DNA from: Rhodococcus sp. Leaf247 | GTDB lineage: Bacteria; Actinomycetota; Actinomycetes; Mycobacteriales; Mycobacteriaceae | Length of the DNA stretch: 64,000 bases | NCBI RefSeq assembly: GCF_001426185.1 | Contig: NZ_LMRP01000001.1 | Span: 434,483-498,482 of the forward strand | Direction of reading: 5' to 3' | In this document: positions 52,633-60,994 of the stretch, in pieces | How the letters are laid out: every line of letters starts with the position of its first letter | Position numbering within the stretch: the stretch's first letter is position 1 | Made by a program: the position numbers and the translations under genes | The notes under the pieces: generated by a model | What the model was told of the DNA's origin: nothing | Seen by the model: the letters and a program-made list of their open reading frames with translations, nothing else | Databases searched by the model: none

Positions 52633-54564
52633 TTACAGAGCAGCCTTGTCACGCGACTTGCTGCGCGAACGCTCACGCGCACGCTCGTTCGAGTCGAGGT
52701 GCACCTTGCGCACGCGGACGACCTCGGGTGTGACCTCGACGCACTCGTCGCCGGCACAGAACTCCATGGCCATCTCGAGGTCGAGCTTCTTCGGCTTGGC
52801 CAGGGTCTCCATCACGTCGGCGGACGACTGACGCATGTTGGTCAGCTTCTTCTCGCGGGTGACGTTGATGTCGAGGTCCTCCTGGCGCGGGTTGATGCCC
52901 ACGACCATGCCCTCGTAGGTGTCGGCGCCGGGCTCGACGAAGAACGTTCCGCGATCGGCCAGCTGGATCATGGCGAACGGGGTGACGCTTCCCTGACGGT
53001 CGGACACGAGCGAGCCGGTGTGGCGCGCACGGATCTCGCCGGCCCACGGTGCGTAGCCGTGGAAGACGGCGTTGGCGATGCCGGTGCCGCGGGTGTCGGT
53101 GAGGAAGTCGGTGCGGAAGCCGATGAGGCCGCGCGAGGGGACGATGAACTCCATGCGAACCCAGCCTGCGCCGTGGTTCGTCATCTGGACCATCTTTCCC
53201 TTGCGCGCTGCGAGCAGCTGCGTCACGCCACCGAGGTACTCCTCGGGAGTGTCGATGGTCAGCTCTTCGAAGGGCTCGTGCAGCTTGCCGTCGACCTGGC
53301 GGGTGACCACCTGGGGCTTGCCGACGGTGAGCTCGAAGCCTTCGCGGCGCATCTGCTCGACCAGGATGGCGAGCGCGAGCTCTCCACGACCCTGGACCTC
53401 CCACGCATCGGGGCGACCGATGTCGAGGACCTTGAGCGAGACGTTGCCGATGAGCTCCTGATCCAGGCGCGCCTTGACCATGCGGGAGGTCAGCTTGTGG
53501 CCGCTGACGCGTCCGACGAGCGGGCTGGTGTTGGTGCCGATGGTGACCGAGATGGCCGGCTGGTCGACGGTGATGCGCGGCAGGGCGACCGGGTTCTCCA
53601 GGTCGGCGAGGGTGTCGCCGATCATGATGTCCGGGAAGCCCGCGACGGCGACGATGTCGCCCGCGACACCCTTCTGGCCGGGGACGCGCTCGACACCGAT
53701 GGTGTTCAGCAGCTCCGTGATCTTGGTCTTCTGCACGACGGGTTCTCCGTCGACCTCGCGCATCCAGCTCACGGTCTGGCCCTTGTTCAGCTCACCGTTG
53801 TGGATACGGACCAGGGCGAGACGGCCCAGGAAGGCCGACGCGTCGAGGTTGGTGACGTGTGCCTGCAGCGGCGCGTCGACGTTGCCCTTGGGCGCCGGGA
53901 TGTAGCTGAGCAGGATCTCGAAGAGCTCGTCGAGGTTCTCGGCGTCCGGTGCGTGGCCGTTCTCCGGCTGCTTGGTCGACGCCTTGCCCTCGCGGCCCGA
54001 GGCGTACAGGACCGGCAGGTCGAGTGCGAGCTCGGCAGCTTCGGATGCTTCGTCGTCGAGATCCGACGCGAGGTCGAGGAGCAGGTCGTGGCTCTCGGAG
54101 ACGACCTCCTCGATGCGCGCGTCGGGACGGTCGGTCTTGTTGACCACGAGGATGACGGGGAGCGACGCGGCGAGCGCCTTGCGCAGCACGAAGCGCGTCT
54201 GCGGCAGCGGTCCCTCGGAGGCGTCGACGAGCAGCACGACACCGTCGACCATGGACAGGCCGCGCTCGACCTCGCCACCGAAGTCGGCGTGGCCGGGGGT
54301 GTCGATCACGTTGATGACGGTGATGCTGCCGTCGGCGTTGCGCTTGTGCACGGCCGTGTTCTTGGCCAGGATCGTGATGCCCTTCTCCTTCTCCAGGTCA
54401 CCCGAGTCCATCACGCGGTCGATGGCCTCGGCGCGCTCCTCGAAGGCGCCGGACTGGCGGAGCATCGCGTCGACGAGCGTCGTCTTGCCGTGGTCGACGT
54501 GCGCGACGATGGCAACGTTGCGGAAGGTGGTGGGGACGGTCTGAAGTTCGGTGGGGCTGGTCAC
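52633..54564 (-). CDS. typA: Ribosome-associated GTPase TypA/BipA
   Basis: A 643-residue translational GTPase. G1 is AHVDHGKTT near residue 21, G2/G3 [11 protein letters not shown] and [13 protein letters not shown]4 NKTDRPDA near 145. The downstream EF-G-like domains and the BipA-specific C-terminal domain ([20 protein letters not shown]) are complete. It assists ribosome assembly or translation under stress. GTG 54564 has AGGAG 8 nt upstream. It heads typA-lpqW-mshB. TAAACT (54664-54659) is a possible -10. Confidence 0.93.
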   Translation of the reverse strand: MTSPTELQTVPTTFRNVAIVAHVDHGKTTLVDAMLRQSGAFEERAEAIDRVMDSGDLEKEKGITILAKNTAVHKRNADGSITVINVIDTPGHADFGGEVERGLSMVDGVVLLVDASEGPLPQTRFVLRKALAASLPVILVVNKTDRPDARIEEVVSESHDLLLDLASDLDDEASEAAELALDLPVLYASGREGKASTKQPENGHAPDAENLDELFEILLSYIPAPKGNVDAPLQAHVTNLDASAFLGRLALVRIHNGELNKGQTVSWMREVDGEPVVQKTKITELLNTIGVERVPGQKGVAGDIVAVAGFPDIMIGDTLADLENPVALPRITVDQPAISVTIGTNTSPLVGRVSGHKLTSRMVKARLDQELIGNVSLKVLDIGRPDAWEVQGRGELALAILVEQMRREGFELTVGKPQVVTRQVDGKLHEPFEELTIDTPEEYLGGVTQLLAARKGKMVQMTNHGAGWVRMEFIVPSRGLIGFRTDFLTDTRGTGIANAVFHGYAPWAGEIRARHTGSLVSDRQGSVTPFAMIQLADRGTFFVEPGADTYEGMVVGINPRQEDLDINVTREKKLTNMRQSSADVMETLAKPKKLDLEMAMEFCAGDECVEVTPEVVRVRKVHLDSNERARERSRSKSRDKAAL

Positions 54565-54719
54565 GCGGAAATCTCCTGGGTCGAATGCGGGGTGAAGAGC
54601 GAGCGGCTTCCTCTCCCAGAGAGCGCGCTGCGTCGCTGACGAGAAGTGCGACCGGATCAGTTTACTCGGTCGGGCCGGGTGACGGCGGTCACGCAGGCCT
54701 GCGGGCTTCTCACACAGGC

Positions 54720-54725
54720 TACCCT
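54720..54725 (+). promoter_or_regulatory. -10 element (TACCCT) for the 56-aa gene
   Basis: TACCCT ends 6 nt before GTG 54732 with no Shine-Dalgarno, so the transcript should be leaderless. The 167-bp gap before it is shared with typA in the opposite direction. Confidence 0.5.
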
Positions 54726-54731
54726 CACCAG

Positions 54732-54902
54732 GTGTCCTCGGCCTCGAAGGTTGCTCGCAGCAAGCCCAAGAAGAAGTGCTGCCGGAGCAAGGTCCGGTGT
54801 ATGACCTGCCCGGTCGTGATCATGAAGATGAAGAAACTCGAGCAGGCCGGAGTGACCGGCAAGGACCTGAAGAAGGGCCTGAAGAAGGCCCGCGCGGCCT
54901 GA
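54732..54902 (+). CDS. Small Lys/Cys-rich conserved protein
   Basis: A 56-residue very basic protein. SKPKKKCCRSKVRCMTC has four cysteines in a CC-x5-C-x2-C pattern, followed by hydrophobic VVIMKMKKL and a lysine-rich helix. It could be a zinc-binding nucleic-acid or ribosome-associated protein. I recognise no named family. The GTG start is set by the -10 at 54720. Its TGA adjoins the stop of the convergent mutT2 gene with no gap. Confidence 0.78.
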   Translation: MSSASKVARSKPKKKCCRSKVRCMTCPVVIMKMKKLEQAGVTGKDLKKGLKKARAA

Positions 54903-55295
54903 CTACAGCAGGGCCGCGAGATCCGGCAGCCACGCCGTGTCCGCCGGCACCAGATCGACCGTGTGCAGATCCGCCCCGTCGACCCAGCGCAAGGCGTCGT
55001 GTTCGAGCGCCGTCGCCGTCCCCGAGAACCGGGTCACCGCGTAGGCACGGAGGACGAGACCGCCGTGCAACGGCACATCCGACCCGATCACCTCGCCGAC
55101 CGTGACGTCGATACCCAGTTCCTCGCGCAGTTCACGAACGAGTGCGTCCTCGGGAGCCTCGCCCGGCTCCACCTTGCCGCCGGGCAGTTCCCACAGGCCC
55201 GCGAGCTCGGGAGGCGACGCGCGTTGTGCGAGGAGGAGCCGACCGTTCTCGACGAGAACTCCGGCTACCACCACGGTGGGTTCGAATGCTGGCAC
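54903..55295 (-). CDS. mutT2: NUDIX hydrolase MutT2-like
   Basis: A 130-residue NUDIX protein. The box GKVEPGEAPEDALVREL then REELGI has the full G-x5-E-x7-REUXEEXGU pattern near residues 37-59. It should hydrolyse oxidised dNTPs such as 8-oxo-dGTP or dCTP analogues. GTG 55295 is preferred: CATACT lies 6 nt before it on the minus strand, and longer starts would run into the divergent phhB gene. Only 9 bp separate the two start codons. Synteny with Rv1160. Confidence 0.88.
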   Translation of the reverse strand: MPAFEPTVVVAGVLVENGRLLLAQRASPPELAGLWELPGGKVEPGEAPEDALVRELREELGIDVTVGEVIGSDVPLHGGLVLRAYAVTRFSGTATALEHDALRWVDGADLHTVDLVPADTAWLPDLAALL

Positions 55296-55301
55296 GATCG
55301 C

Positions 55302-55307
55302 AGTATG
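55302..55307 (-). promoter_or_regulatory. -10 candidate (CATACT) for mutT2 overlapping the phhB start codon
   Basis: On the minus strand CATACT (55307-55302) is 6 nt before the mutT2 GTG. On the plus strand these bases include the phhB ATG (55305-55307). Confidence 0.4.
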
Positions 55308-55589
55308 GCCGACTTGCTGAACGACACCGAGATCGACGACGCCCTGACCCGCCTGACCGACTGGACGCGCGACGGCGACTCCCTGGTCCGCACCGTCGAG
55401 TCCGCGACGTTCCTCGACGCGATCGAGTTGGTGCGCTCCGTCGCTCGGGAAGCCGAGAGCGCAGATCATCACCCGGACATCGACATCCGGTGGAAGAAGG
55501 TCACGTACCGCTTGTCGACGCATTCGAGCGGGGGGATCACCGGGAAGGACGTCCTGCTGGCAGGTGCGATCGATCGGCTCGCGCGCTGA
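55305..55589 (+). CDS. phhB: Pterin-4a-carbinolamine dehydratase
   Basis: A 94-residue protein of the PCD/DCoH fold. The signature ADHHPDIDIRWKKVTYRLSTH near residues 54-74 carries the catalytic histidines. It dehydrates or recycles 4a-hydroxypterins, or acts as a moonlighting factor. ATG 55305 is 9 bp from the divergent mutT2 start. The last 53 nt overlap the convergent pimE 3' end. The same order (Rv1159-Rv1159A-Rv1160) occurs in M. tuberculosis. Confidence 0.88.
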   Translation: MADLLNDTEIDDALTRLTDWTRDGDSLVRTVESATFLDAIELVRSVAREAESADHHPDIDIRWKKVTYRLSTHSSGGITGKDVLLAGAIDRLAR

Positions 55590-56775
55590 CTCGGCGCCCC
55601 ATCACGGCGATCCAGACGAATAATGCGAGCGTTCCGACGGCGTAGACCGCTCCCGCGAGTGCGAGGGGCAGCGGTCGGGAGATATCCCAGATCGAGGGCT
55701 GGGCGAAGCTCAGGATCCACGGGACTCCGACGACCGTGACCACGAGCCAGTACCCGGCCAGCACCCGGGCACCCGGCGCGTGGGACAACGGGCCGTGCAG
55801 GAGCCAGATGAGCATCGGCACCACCCACACCCAGTGGTGTGACCAGGAGATCGGCGAGATCATGAGGCCGACGAACGAGACGATGACCAATGTCCCGAGG
55901 CGATCGTTCCGTCCGAGGGCGCGCCAGGCCAGGAACGCGGCGGTGAGGACGAGCACGGCCGCGACGATCCATACCGGGCCCTGACCGACGTCGTGGCCCG
56001 CCACTCGCGACAGCGCCCCGCGCAGGGACTGGTTCCAGACCGAGCCGACGGGACCGATGCGGTCGGCGTCGCCCAGCAAGGTCGTGAAGTAGGTCGTGGC
56101 GGCCGATCCCACGAGCAGGAAGCTCACCGCCACGGTCGCGGCGAATGCCACGGCAGAGAACGCCGCCGCCCGCCACCGTCTCTGCGCGAGGAAGTAGAGG
56201 CCGGTGATCGCGGGCGTGAGTTTGACGCCGGCGGCGATACCGACCAGCGCACCCGACAGCCACCATCTCGCGCTGCGTACCGCCAGCATCGCGAGGAGGA
56301 CGAGGAAGACGTTGACCTGGCCGTAGTCCAAGGTCGTGCGCATCGATTCGGTCCACAGTCCGACGGTCGTCCAGAGCAGAGCCGCGCGGCGCCACGAGGG
56401 CGAGTCGGCCAGATCCCCGCCGACCATGCGCAGCGCGAGACGCACCACCGCGTACAGCGCGGCGATGGTCGCAATCATCCACAGAGCCCCGACGAGAGCG
56501 AAGGGAAGGAAGTGCAGCGGGTAGAACACGACGGCGGCGAACGGCGGGTACGTGAACGGAAGCGGGAAGTCCGGAGTCTCGTCGGAGTAGGTGAAGTCGT
56601 AGAGCGAGCCGCCGAACAGGCCCGCCGAACCGTCGACGTAGACGTGGAGATCCACCCAGTTGCTGCCGTTGGGGGTGAAGAGTGTCCACACCACGCGCAG
56701 GATCAGGGACACCACCAGTAGTGCGGGTGCCGCCGTCAGCAGGGCGCGCGTAGCGGAACGCCGTACTTCACTCAC
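55537..56775 (-). CDS. pimE: Polyprenol-phosphate-dependent mannosyltransferase PimE
   Basis: A 412-residue integral membrane GT-C enzyme with about ten helices. The first external loop NWVDLHVYVDGSAGLF carries the catalytic Asp region of PimE. It adds an alpha-1,2 mannose to Ac1PIM4 at the outer face of the membrane, on the path to PIM6. I choose GTG 56775 (AAGAG seven nucleotides upstream); a TTG at 56862 would run through a perfect 19-bp palindrome that looks regulatory. Confidence 0.88.
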   Translation of the reverse strand: MSEVRRSATRALLTAAPALLVVSLILRVVWTLFTPNGSNWVDLHVYVDGSAGLFGGSLYDFTYSDETPDFPLPFTYPPFAAVVFYPLHFLPFALVGALWMIATIAALYAVVRLALRMVGGDLADSPSWRRAALLWTTVGLWTESMRTTLDYGQVNVFLVLLAMLAVRSARWWLSGALVGIAAGVKLTPAITGLYFLAQRRWRAAAFSAVAFAATVAVSFLLVGSAATTYFTTLLGDADRIGPVGSVWNQSLRGALSRVAGHDVGQGPVWIVAAVLVLTAAFLAWRALGRNDRLGTLVIVSFVGLMISPISWSHHWVWVVPMLIWLLHGPLSHAPGARVLAGYWLVVTVVGVPWILSFAQPSIWDISRPLPLALAGAVYAVGTLALFVWIAVMGRRVSARADRSHLPAGRPSR

Positions 56776-56840
56776 TGGGATGCTCTTTCGATCGGCGGAC
56801 CTGCGCAGCGTATCTGCCTCCGTCGACGCGTCGTCACCAC

Positions 56841-56859
56841 CGGGACGTGACACGTCCCG
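56841..56859. promoter_or_regulatory. Perfect 19-bp palindrome upstream of pimE
   Basis: CGGGACGTGACACGTCCCG has two 9-bp arms around a single A. It lies 66-84 bp before the pimE start and just downstream of the candidate -10, where a repressor would block transcription. The one-base centre argues against an RNA hairpin. Confidence 0.65.
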
Positions 56860-57006
56860 CAACCGAGGCGTCGGACATTGTCACGCGACACGACTCACAG
56901 CCGTAACAATCGCATCACTGTTCACTTCCACAACACCCGTCACTCCATTAACAGACTAACGTCTTGTTCAGTGGGAACGACACGGGTCGATCGACCGAGG
57001 ACCTGC

Positions 57007-57036
57007 TGTACAACCGTCGTCCCGTGTACATAGAGT
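57007..57036 (+). promoter_or_regulatory. Promoter candidate of the secreted-protein gene
   Basis: TGTACA (57007-57012), 18 nt, then TAGAGT (57031-57036) make a -35/-10 pair. A second TGTACA (57025-57030) abuts the -10. As TGTACA is self-complementary, the two copies could bind a dimeric regulator. Confidence 0.4.
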
Positions 57037-57093
57037 GACCCCGCGCCCGGATGCCCGATTCGTCGGACCGGGTACGCAGTGAGAGAAACGGGG

Positions 57094-57852
57094 ATGGGAA
57101 TGCAGCACATCAGGTTCGGGACGCGTCGAGTTCTGGGCGGAATCGCGCTCGCGGCGTCGTGCGCGTTCGTCGCACCCGCTGTCGCAGGAGCCGCTCCGGC
57201 CCCCGTCATGCCGCTCCCGGCCGACGTTCCGGTCGTTCCCGGATACGAGGCTCTCGCTGCCCTCGCCCCCGCACTTCTGGACGCCGCCGAGCAGGACGCC
57301 GCGTCACCGCAGAGCGATCTGTTGATGCGAGCGAAGGTCCTTCTCGCTACCGCTCCCCTGTCGGATCAGGCGAAGCGAATTTTGACGAGCATCATCACGT
57401 TCCTCGACGGCAGCGCCGGCGGTGGCCCGGACATCCCCACGGACGGGCCGGTCATCGCCCAGTTCTTCTACCCCACCGTGGGCAAGGGCTGCATCTCGGC
57501 GACGGCCGACTCGGTCGCCAGCGCGCTCGCCGTTCCCGGACCGGCCCAGTTGCCGCCTCCCGGACCCGGCACCGGCCAGACCGGCTTCGTCTTCACCGCG
57601 CTGGGTACCGCGCCGCTCGCCGACACCCAGGCGGCGCCGCTGACCGCCAACTGGGTCAATGTGGACACCGGCCGCACGGGTGCCACCGTGTTGACGGGCG
57701 CGGCCGGGATCAACCCGGACGGTCCCGCGACGCTGTCGGCCATCGCCGATACCGGCAAGGGACGCGTGCTCGCAGCCGTGTCCGGGTCGATCTCGACCGA
57801 GGCCGGCATCACGTGCAGCTTCCTGCCGACCATCGGCGCGTTCGTCGCCTGA
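57094..57852 (+). CDS. Secreted protein of unknown function
   Basis: A 252-residue exported protein. A basic start and a hydrophobic core end near VAGAAPA (about residue 30). The mature part is Pro/Ala-rich with two cysteines (GKGCISATAD, AGITCSFLPT) likely joined in a disulfide, and beta-rich segments (GFVFTALGTAPLADTQ, RVLAAVSGSIST). It recalls mycobacterial secreted proteins of unknown role. Three in-frame starts (57079 GTG, 57094 ATG, 57100 ATG) are possible; 57094 keeps a normal signal peptide. Confidence 0.75.
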   Translation: MGMQHIRFGTRRVLGGIALAASCAFVAPAVAGAAPAPVMPLPADVPVVPGYEALAALAPALLDAAEQDAASPQSDLLMRAKVLLATAPLSDQAKRILTSIITFLDGSAGGGPDIPTDGPVIAQFFYPTVGKGCISATADSVASALAVPGPAQLPPPGPGTGQTGFVFTALGTAPLADTQAAPLTANWVNVDTGRTGATVLTGAAGINPDGPATLSAIADTGKGRVLAAVSGSISTEAGITCSFLPTIGAFVA

Positions 57853-57855
57853 CGG

Positions 57856-57930
57856 TCAGGAACCGAACGCGGCCGAAATCTGCGTGTAGATGGCTCCGGC
57901 AATCGCGTACAGGTAGTCGATGAGTTCCAT
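57856..57930 (-). CDS. 24-residue hydrophobic small protein candidate
   Basis: The ORF encodes MELIDYLYAIAGAIYTQISA plus four residues. GGAGGA lies 3 nt before the ATG at 57930 (GGAGG with a 4-nt gap), close but strong. The product is a single short hydrophobic helix with one acidic end. Its stop and that of the convergent secreted-protein gene share a CCTGACGGTCAGG palindrome (57848-57860). It lies 71 nt downstream of the DUF1906 gene on the same strand. It could be a membrane micro-protein or type I toxin-like peptide. Confidence 0.5.
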   Translation of the reverse strand: MELIDYLYAIAGAIYTQISAAFGS

Positions 57931-58001
57931 GATTCCTCCGTGGTGGTTTCCGGTACAACACTGTGGGTGTGACAGATGTGTCGTGAGGTACGGCTGAGGC
58001 G

Positions 58002-58730
58002 TTACGCCGACAGGCTCCACTGTCCGTAGTCCTCACGCAGAACGTTGTTGATGTCCACGCCGACGCCGTCGATCGCGCCCTTGTCGATCTGCACCTGATG
58101 CAGGTGGGCCGCCGGGTTGACGTACCCCTTCGGCGTGCCCCAGTTGTGCTGCCAGTACCAGGCGCCGAGTCCTGCTGCTCGCGCAAGATCGATGGTGGGT
58201 GAGTTGGCGTACACGCCGGTGTTCTCCGTGCCCACGATCGACTGCCACCCCAGCAGATACGGGGCGATCATCGTCGCGAACTCGACGGGCGTCGGGTTGT
58301 CGTCGATCGAGGCGTAGATCGGTCGGTCGGCGGGTCCCCCTGCGGCAGTGTGCAACTCGAGTCCGCGAGTCGCGTGCTTCACGCCGGCCGCGAAGCCGCC
58401 ACGCCAATCCGCCGTCGCACCTTTACCGAACTGGTAGCACGAGACGACCTCGAGACCGGCCGCGGTGAGTTCCTCCGCCTCGTCGGCCGTCATCGGCTTT
58501 CCCGTCATCCATTCGGCGCCGGGACGGCGGTCGGAGACGTAGCGGATGGCGCCGATGTGCCCGGCGTCGGCGATCCCCTGTGCCGACGGGACTCCGCCCG
58601 CATAGTCCACGATCGTGCCGAGTACGACCGGGTCTGCGGAGGCGACCGCACGCGAGGCGACACCGGCGAGACCGACGGCCACCGACCCTGCAGCGGCATA
58701 GCGGAACAATTGGCGGCGCGATACGTGCAC
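58002..58730 (-). CDS. DUF1906 (glycoside-hydrolase-like) protein exported by Tat
   Basis: A 242-residue protein. The N-terminus VHVSRRQLFRYAAAGSVAVG is a twin-arginine signal with cleavage near AVASA. The domain is DUF1906, a TIM-barrel related to GH25-type lysozymes: VDYAGG, ADEAEELTAAGLEVVSCYQF, PIYASIDDNPTP and GAWYWQHNWG. It may act on peptidoglycan; the substrate is not known. GTG 58730 has AGAGG seven nucleotides upstream and starts the Tat signal cleanly; an upstream ATG would add 33 residues. Confidence 0.82.
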   Translation of the reverse strand: MHVSRRQLFRYAAAGSVAVGLAGVASRAVASADPVVLGTIVDYAGGVPSAQGIADAGHIGAIRYVSDRRPGAEWMTGKPMTADEAEELTAAGLEVVSCYQFGKGATADWRGGFAAGVKHATRGLELHTAAGGPADRPIYASIDDNPTPVEFATMIAPYLLGWQSIVGTENTGVYANSPTIDLARAAGLGAWYWQHNWGTPKGYVNPAAHLHQVQIDKGAIDGVGVDINNVLREDYGQWSLSA

Positions 58731-58782
58731 GGGTCTACCTCTCGATTCGTCCGGCGCGCCTCCCTCGACATGGCGGCTCGGA

Positions 58783-58848
58783 CTGATAACTTCCGACGTT
58801 TTCCGGCGCCATTGCATCACAGACACCATCGACCTCGCTAGTTATCAG
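58783..58848. repeat. 9-bp inverted repeat pair upstream of the DUF1906 gene
   Basis: CTGATAACT (58783-58791) and AGTTATCAG (58840-58848) are perfect inverted copies 48 nt apart in the 136-bp gap. They could be two sites for one regulator or pair in the leader RNA. They are AT-rich against a GC-rich background. Confidence 0.5.
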
Positions 58849-58866
58849 AGGCATCAGAAGACTCTC

Positions 58867-59640
58867 TCAGTACCACTGCGTCCAGAAACGAGTCAGGATG
58901 CCACCGCTCTGCGCCCACCCGGCCGGAACACCGGACACCTCGTACAGCGCGTAGACCGCGCCGAAGAACGCCTGATTGATCTGCGGGACGAACAACAACG
59001 CGATGACGATCAGCACGCCGTACGGGCCGATGCGCGCGAACGATCGACGCGTCGACGGGGACAGGTAGGGCTCGATCGCCCCGAAACCGTCCAGGCCGGG
59101 CATCGGGATCAGGTTCAGCACCACGGCGACCACCTGAAGGAACGCGAGGAAACTCATGCCGAACCAGAAGGACGGGTGCTCGCTGCCCGGCGCCCACACC
59201 GCGATGATCGCCAGAAGGACGACCGCGAGAACGAGATTGGCGAACGGGCCGGCCAGGGACACCGTCGTGCGCTGCCGCCTGGTCATGCCGCTGGTGTTCA
59301 GCCACACGGCGCCGCCCGGCAGACCGATTCCGCCGAGAGCCACGAAGATCAGCGGCAGCACGATCGACAGTCCCGGCACGGTGTACTTCAGCGGATTCAA
59401 GGTCAGGTAACCGCGGGCGGCCGTGTCGTGATCACCGAACCGCCACGCGGTCACCGCGTGGGCGAACTCGTGGAGGCACAGGGACACCACCCAACCACCG
59501 ATGACGAGGACGAAGACACCCGCGTAGGACAGTGCGTCACCGGGCGTCGAGGACTGCCATGCCACAGCGCCACCGATCACCGCCACAGCCACGACAGCGA
59601 GGAAGACGGGGCTGGGTCGTACCGACGTGGACAGTGCCAT
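58867..59640 (-). CDS. Site-2 protease family (M50) membrane metalloprotease
   Basis: A 257-residue membrane protein. The zinc motif HEFAHA is in the second or third helix (near residue 57), and NLIPMPGLDGFG near residue 182 supplies the third ligand Asp. There is no PDZ domain, so it belongs to the short S2P group, not the Rip1/RseP type. Its substrate is unknown. It follows the acyltransferase-like gene by 18 nt. ATG 59640. Confidence 0.87.
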   Translation of the reverse strand: MALSTSVRPSPVFLAVVAVAVIGGAVAWQSSTPGDALSYAGVFVLVIGGWVVSLCLHEFAHAVTAWRFGDHDTAARGYLTLNPLKYTVPGLSIVLPLIFVALGGIGLPGGAVWLNTSGMTRRQRTTVSLAGPFANLVLAVVLLAIIAVWAPGSEHPSFWFGMSFLAFLQVVAVVLNLIPMPGLDGFGAIEPYLSPSTRRSFARIGPYGVLIVIALLFVPQINQAFFGAVYALYEVSGVPAGWAQSGGILTRFWTQWY

Positions 59641-59658
59641 GTCAGCAGCGTATGCGGG

Positions 59659-60993
59659 TCACCTGAGCGCTTCCCGCACTCGATGGACGGCTTCCCGCAG
59701 GCAGTCGGCGTACGCGTCGGCGTCCATGACGTCGTCGCTCGTCACGATCGACAGCGTCACGACCTCGCCGATCCCGTGCACTCCGTGCGTGATGCCGACG
59801 GTGGGTGACAGCGCCGGGAATCCGGCCGTGAGAATTACGGGCCGACCGTCCAGCGCGAGATCGGCAGGGCCTCTGTTCACGCTCGACACCACCGTGTGAC
59901 CCGCCACTGTCGTCGGGGTCACCGACAGATCCGCACTGTCGACGTCGCGCCGGAGGATCACCGCGGGAACGGTCTCGGTCGCACGATCGCCCACCCCGAA
60001 GGCGGGGTGCTCCAGCCGTCGGCGCCGATCTCGCAGGGAGTCGTCGATCGCCCGTGCCCGAGCGCGGAGATCCTGCACGGACGGGTGCAGGTCCACCGCC
60101 GCGTTGTGAAAGGCGTTGGCAGCAGAGGTGGTTCGACCCTGCGGCGGTATGGCGATCATGACCTCGGCCCCGAGGTCGTCGGGAACCGGCTCGCCCAGGG
60201 ACGCCAGATGCCGACTCATCGCGTCCGACACCACGACGAGCGCGGCCACGGTGACACTGACGGTGTCGGTGCGGAGGTCCGACGCCGGGCACACCACGCA
60301 CCGGATGCGGATGGTTCCGCCTGCCGGACGGGACAGCACCGTCGGCGCACGGGGAAGCGGCGGACCGGGGATGACGCCGGCCGCCGTGTCGGCCGTGCGC
60401 CGACGATCGGCCACCACCGCCTCACGTGCGCGACGCACCATGCCGATCATCCGCGCGGGAAGCTCGACGGCACCACGCGCGATTGCGAGGGGCGCCGGCA
60501 GCACCACCGTGCGCACCGCCGGTGACGGCTCCTCGGACAGCAGCGCGCGAGCCAGCGCAGACACCCGCGCGCCGTCTCCCAGGACGTGCGCCATCTGCAC
60601 GACGAGCACCGTTGCCGGCCCCGTCGTGCGGGGCACCCCGTCGACGCACGGGTACAGATGCATGCGCCACGGCTCGCGGCGCGGGTCGACTTGATCCTCG
60701 AAGGTCTCCGCCACCCGGTCGAGGCACTCCTGCCACGTCCGGCCGGCATGGACTCGGACCCGGTCGCGGGTCACGTCCGTGGGCACCCAGTAGGGGTAGT
60801 CGGCCGTCCACCGCGTTTCGCGCAGACGGACTGCCAGCCCGTCTACCACGCGCGCCCGACGCACGAGAGCCGTGGTGACGGCGTCCGGGTCGTCGAGCAC
60901 ACCGTCGACCGCGTAGAGCAGGAACTGGTCGCTCGGCAGGCGCCGCGACAGCCAGTACATGCGGGCGTCGGTGGCCGTGAGCCGACCGGTCAC
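59659..60993 (-). CDS. WS/DGAT-like acyltransferase (condensation-domain fold)
   Basis: A 444-residue protein. MAHVLGDGARVSALARALL near residue 137 carries an HxxxDG motif. Later blocks (VNRGPADLALDGRPV, PTVGITHGVHGIGEVVTLSI) follow the plan of wax-ester/diacylglycerol acyltransferases. The first His of the usual HHxxxDG is Ala, which still leaves the catalytic His. It may make storage lipids or another acyl ester. GTG 60993, 1 nt after the SRPBCC gene. Confidence 0.75.
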   Translation of the reverse strand: MTGRLTATDARMYWLSRRLPSDQFLLYAVDGVLDDPDAVTTALVRRARVVDGLAVRLRETRWTADYPYWVPTDVTRDRVRVHAGRTWQECLDRVAETFEDQVDPRREPWRMHLYPCVDGVPRTTGPATVLVVQMAHVLGDGARVSALARALLSEEPSPAVRTVVLPAPLAIARGAVELPARMIGMVRRAREAVVADRRRTADTAAGVIPGPPLPRAPTVLSRPAGGTIRIRCVVCPASDLRTDTVSVTVAALVVVSDAMSRHLASLGEPVPDDLGAEVMIAIPPQGRTTSAANAFHNAAVDLHPSVQDLRARARAIDDSLRDRRRRLEHPAFGVGDRATETVPAVILRRDVDSADLSVTPTTVAGHTVVSSVNRGPADLALDGRPVILTAGFPALSPTVGITHGVHGIGEVVTLSIVTSDDVMDADAYADCLREAVHRVREALR

Positions 60994-60994
60994 A

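Larger units (their letters stand above)
56776..57093. other. 318-bp divergent intergenic region between pimE and a secreted-protein gene
   Basis: No convincing gene is seen here. It holds the 19-bp palindrome at 56841-56859, a possible pimE -10 (GACAAT on the minus strand, 56882-56877, with TTACGG upstream), an imperfect dyad AGAC-TAAC-GTCT (56953-56964) and two TGTACA hexamers 18 bp apart (57007 and 57025) near the plus-strand promoter. It is the longest non-coding stretch of the window and the densest in potential protein sites. Confidence 0.7.

Noticed and set aside
52699-54639. A 646-codon plus-strand frame opposite typA
   Set aside because: Complete antisense shadow of a 643-residue GTPase with all G motifs.
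56776-56862. Longer pimE from TTG 56862
   Set aside because: The extra N-terminus has no membrane or family feature and its first codons would be a perfect palindrome; GTG 56775 has a Shine-Dalgarno.
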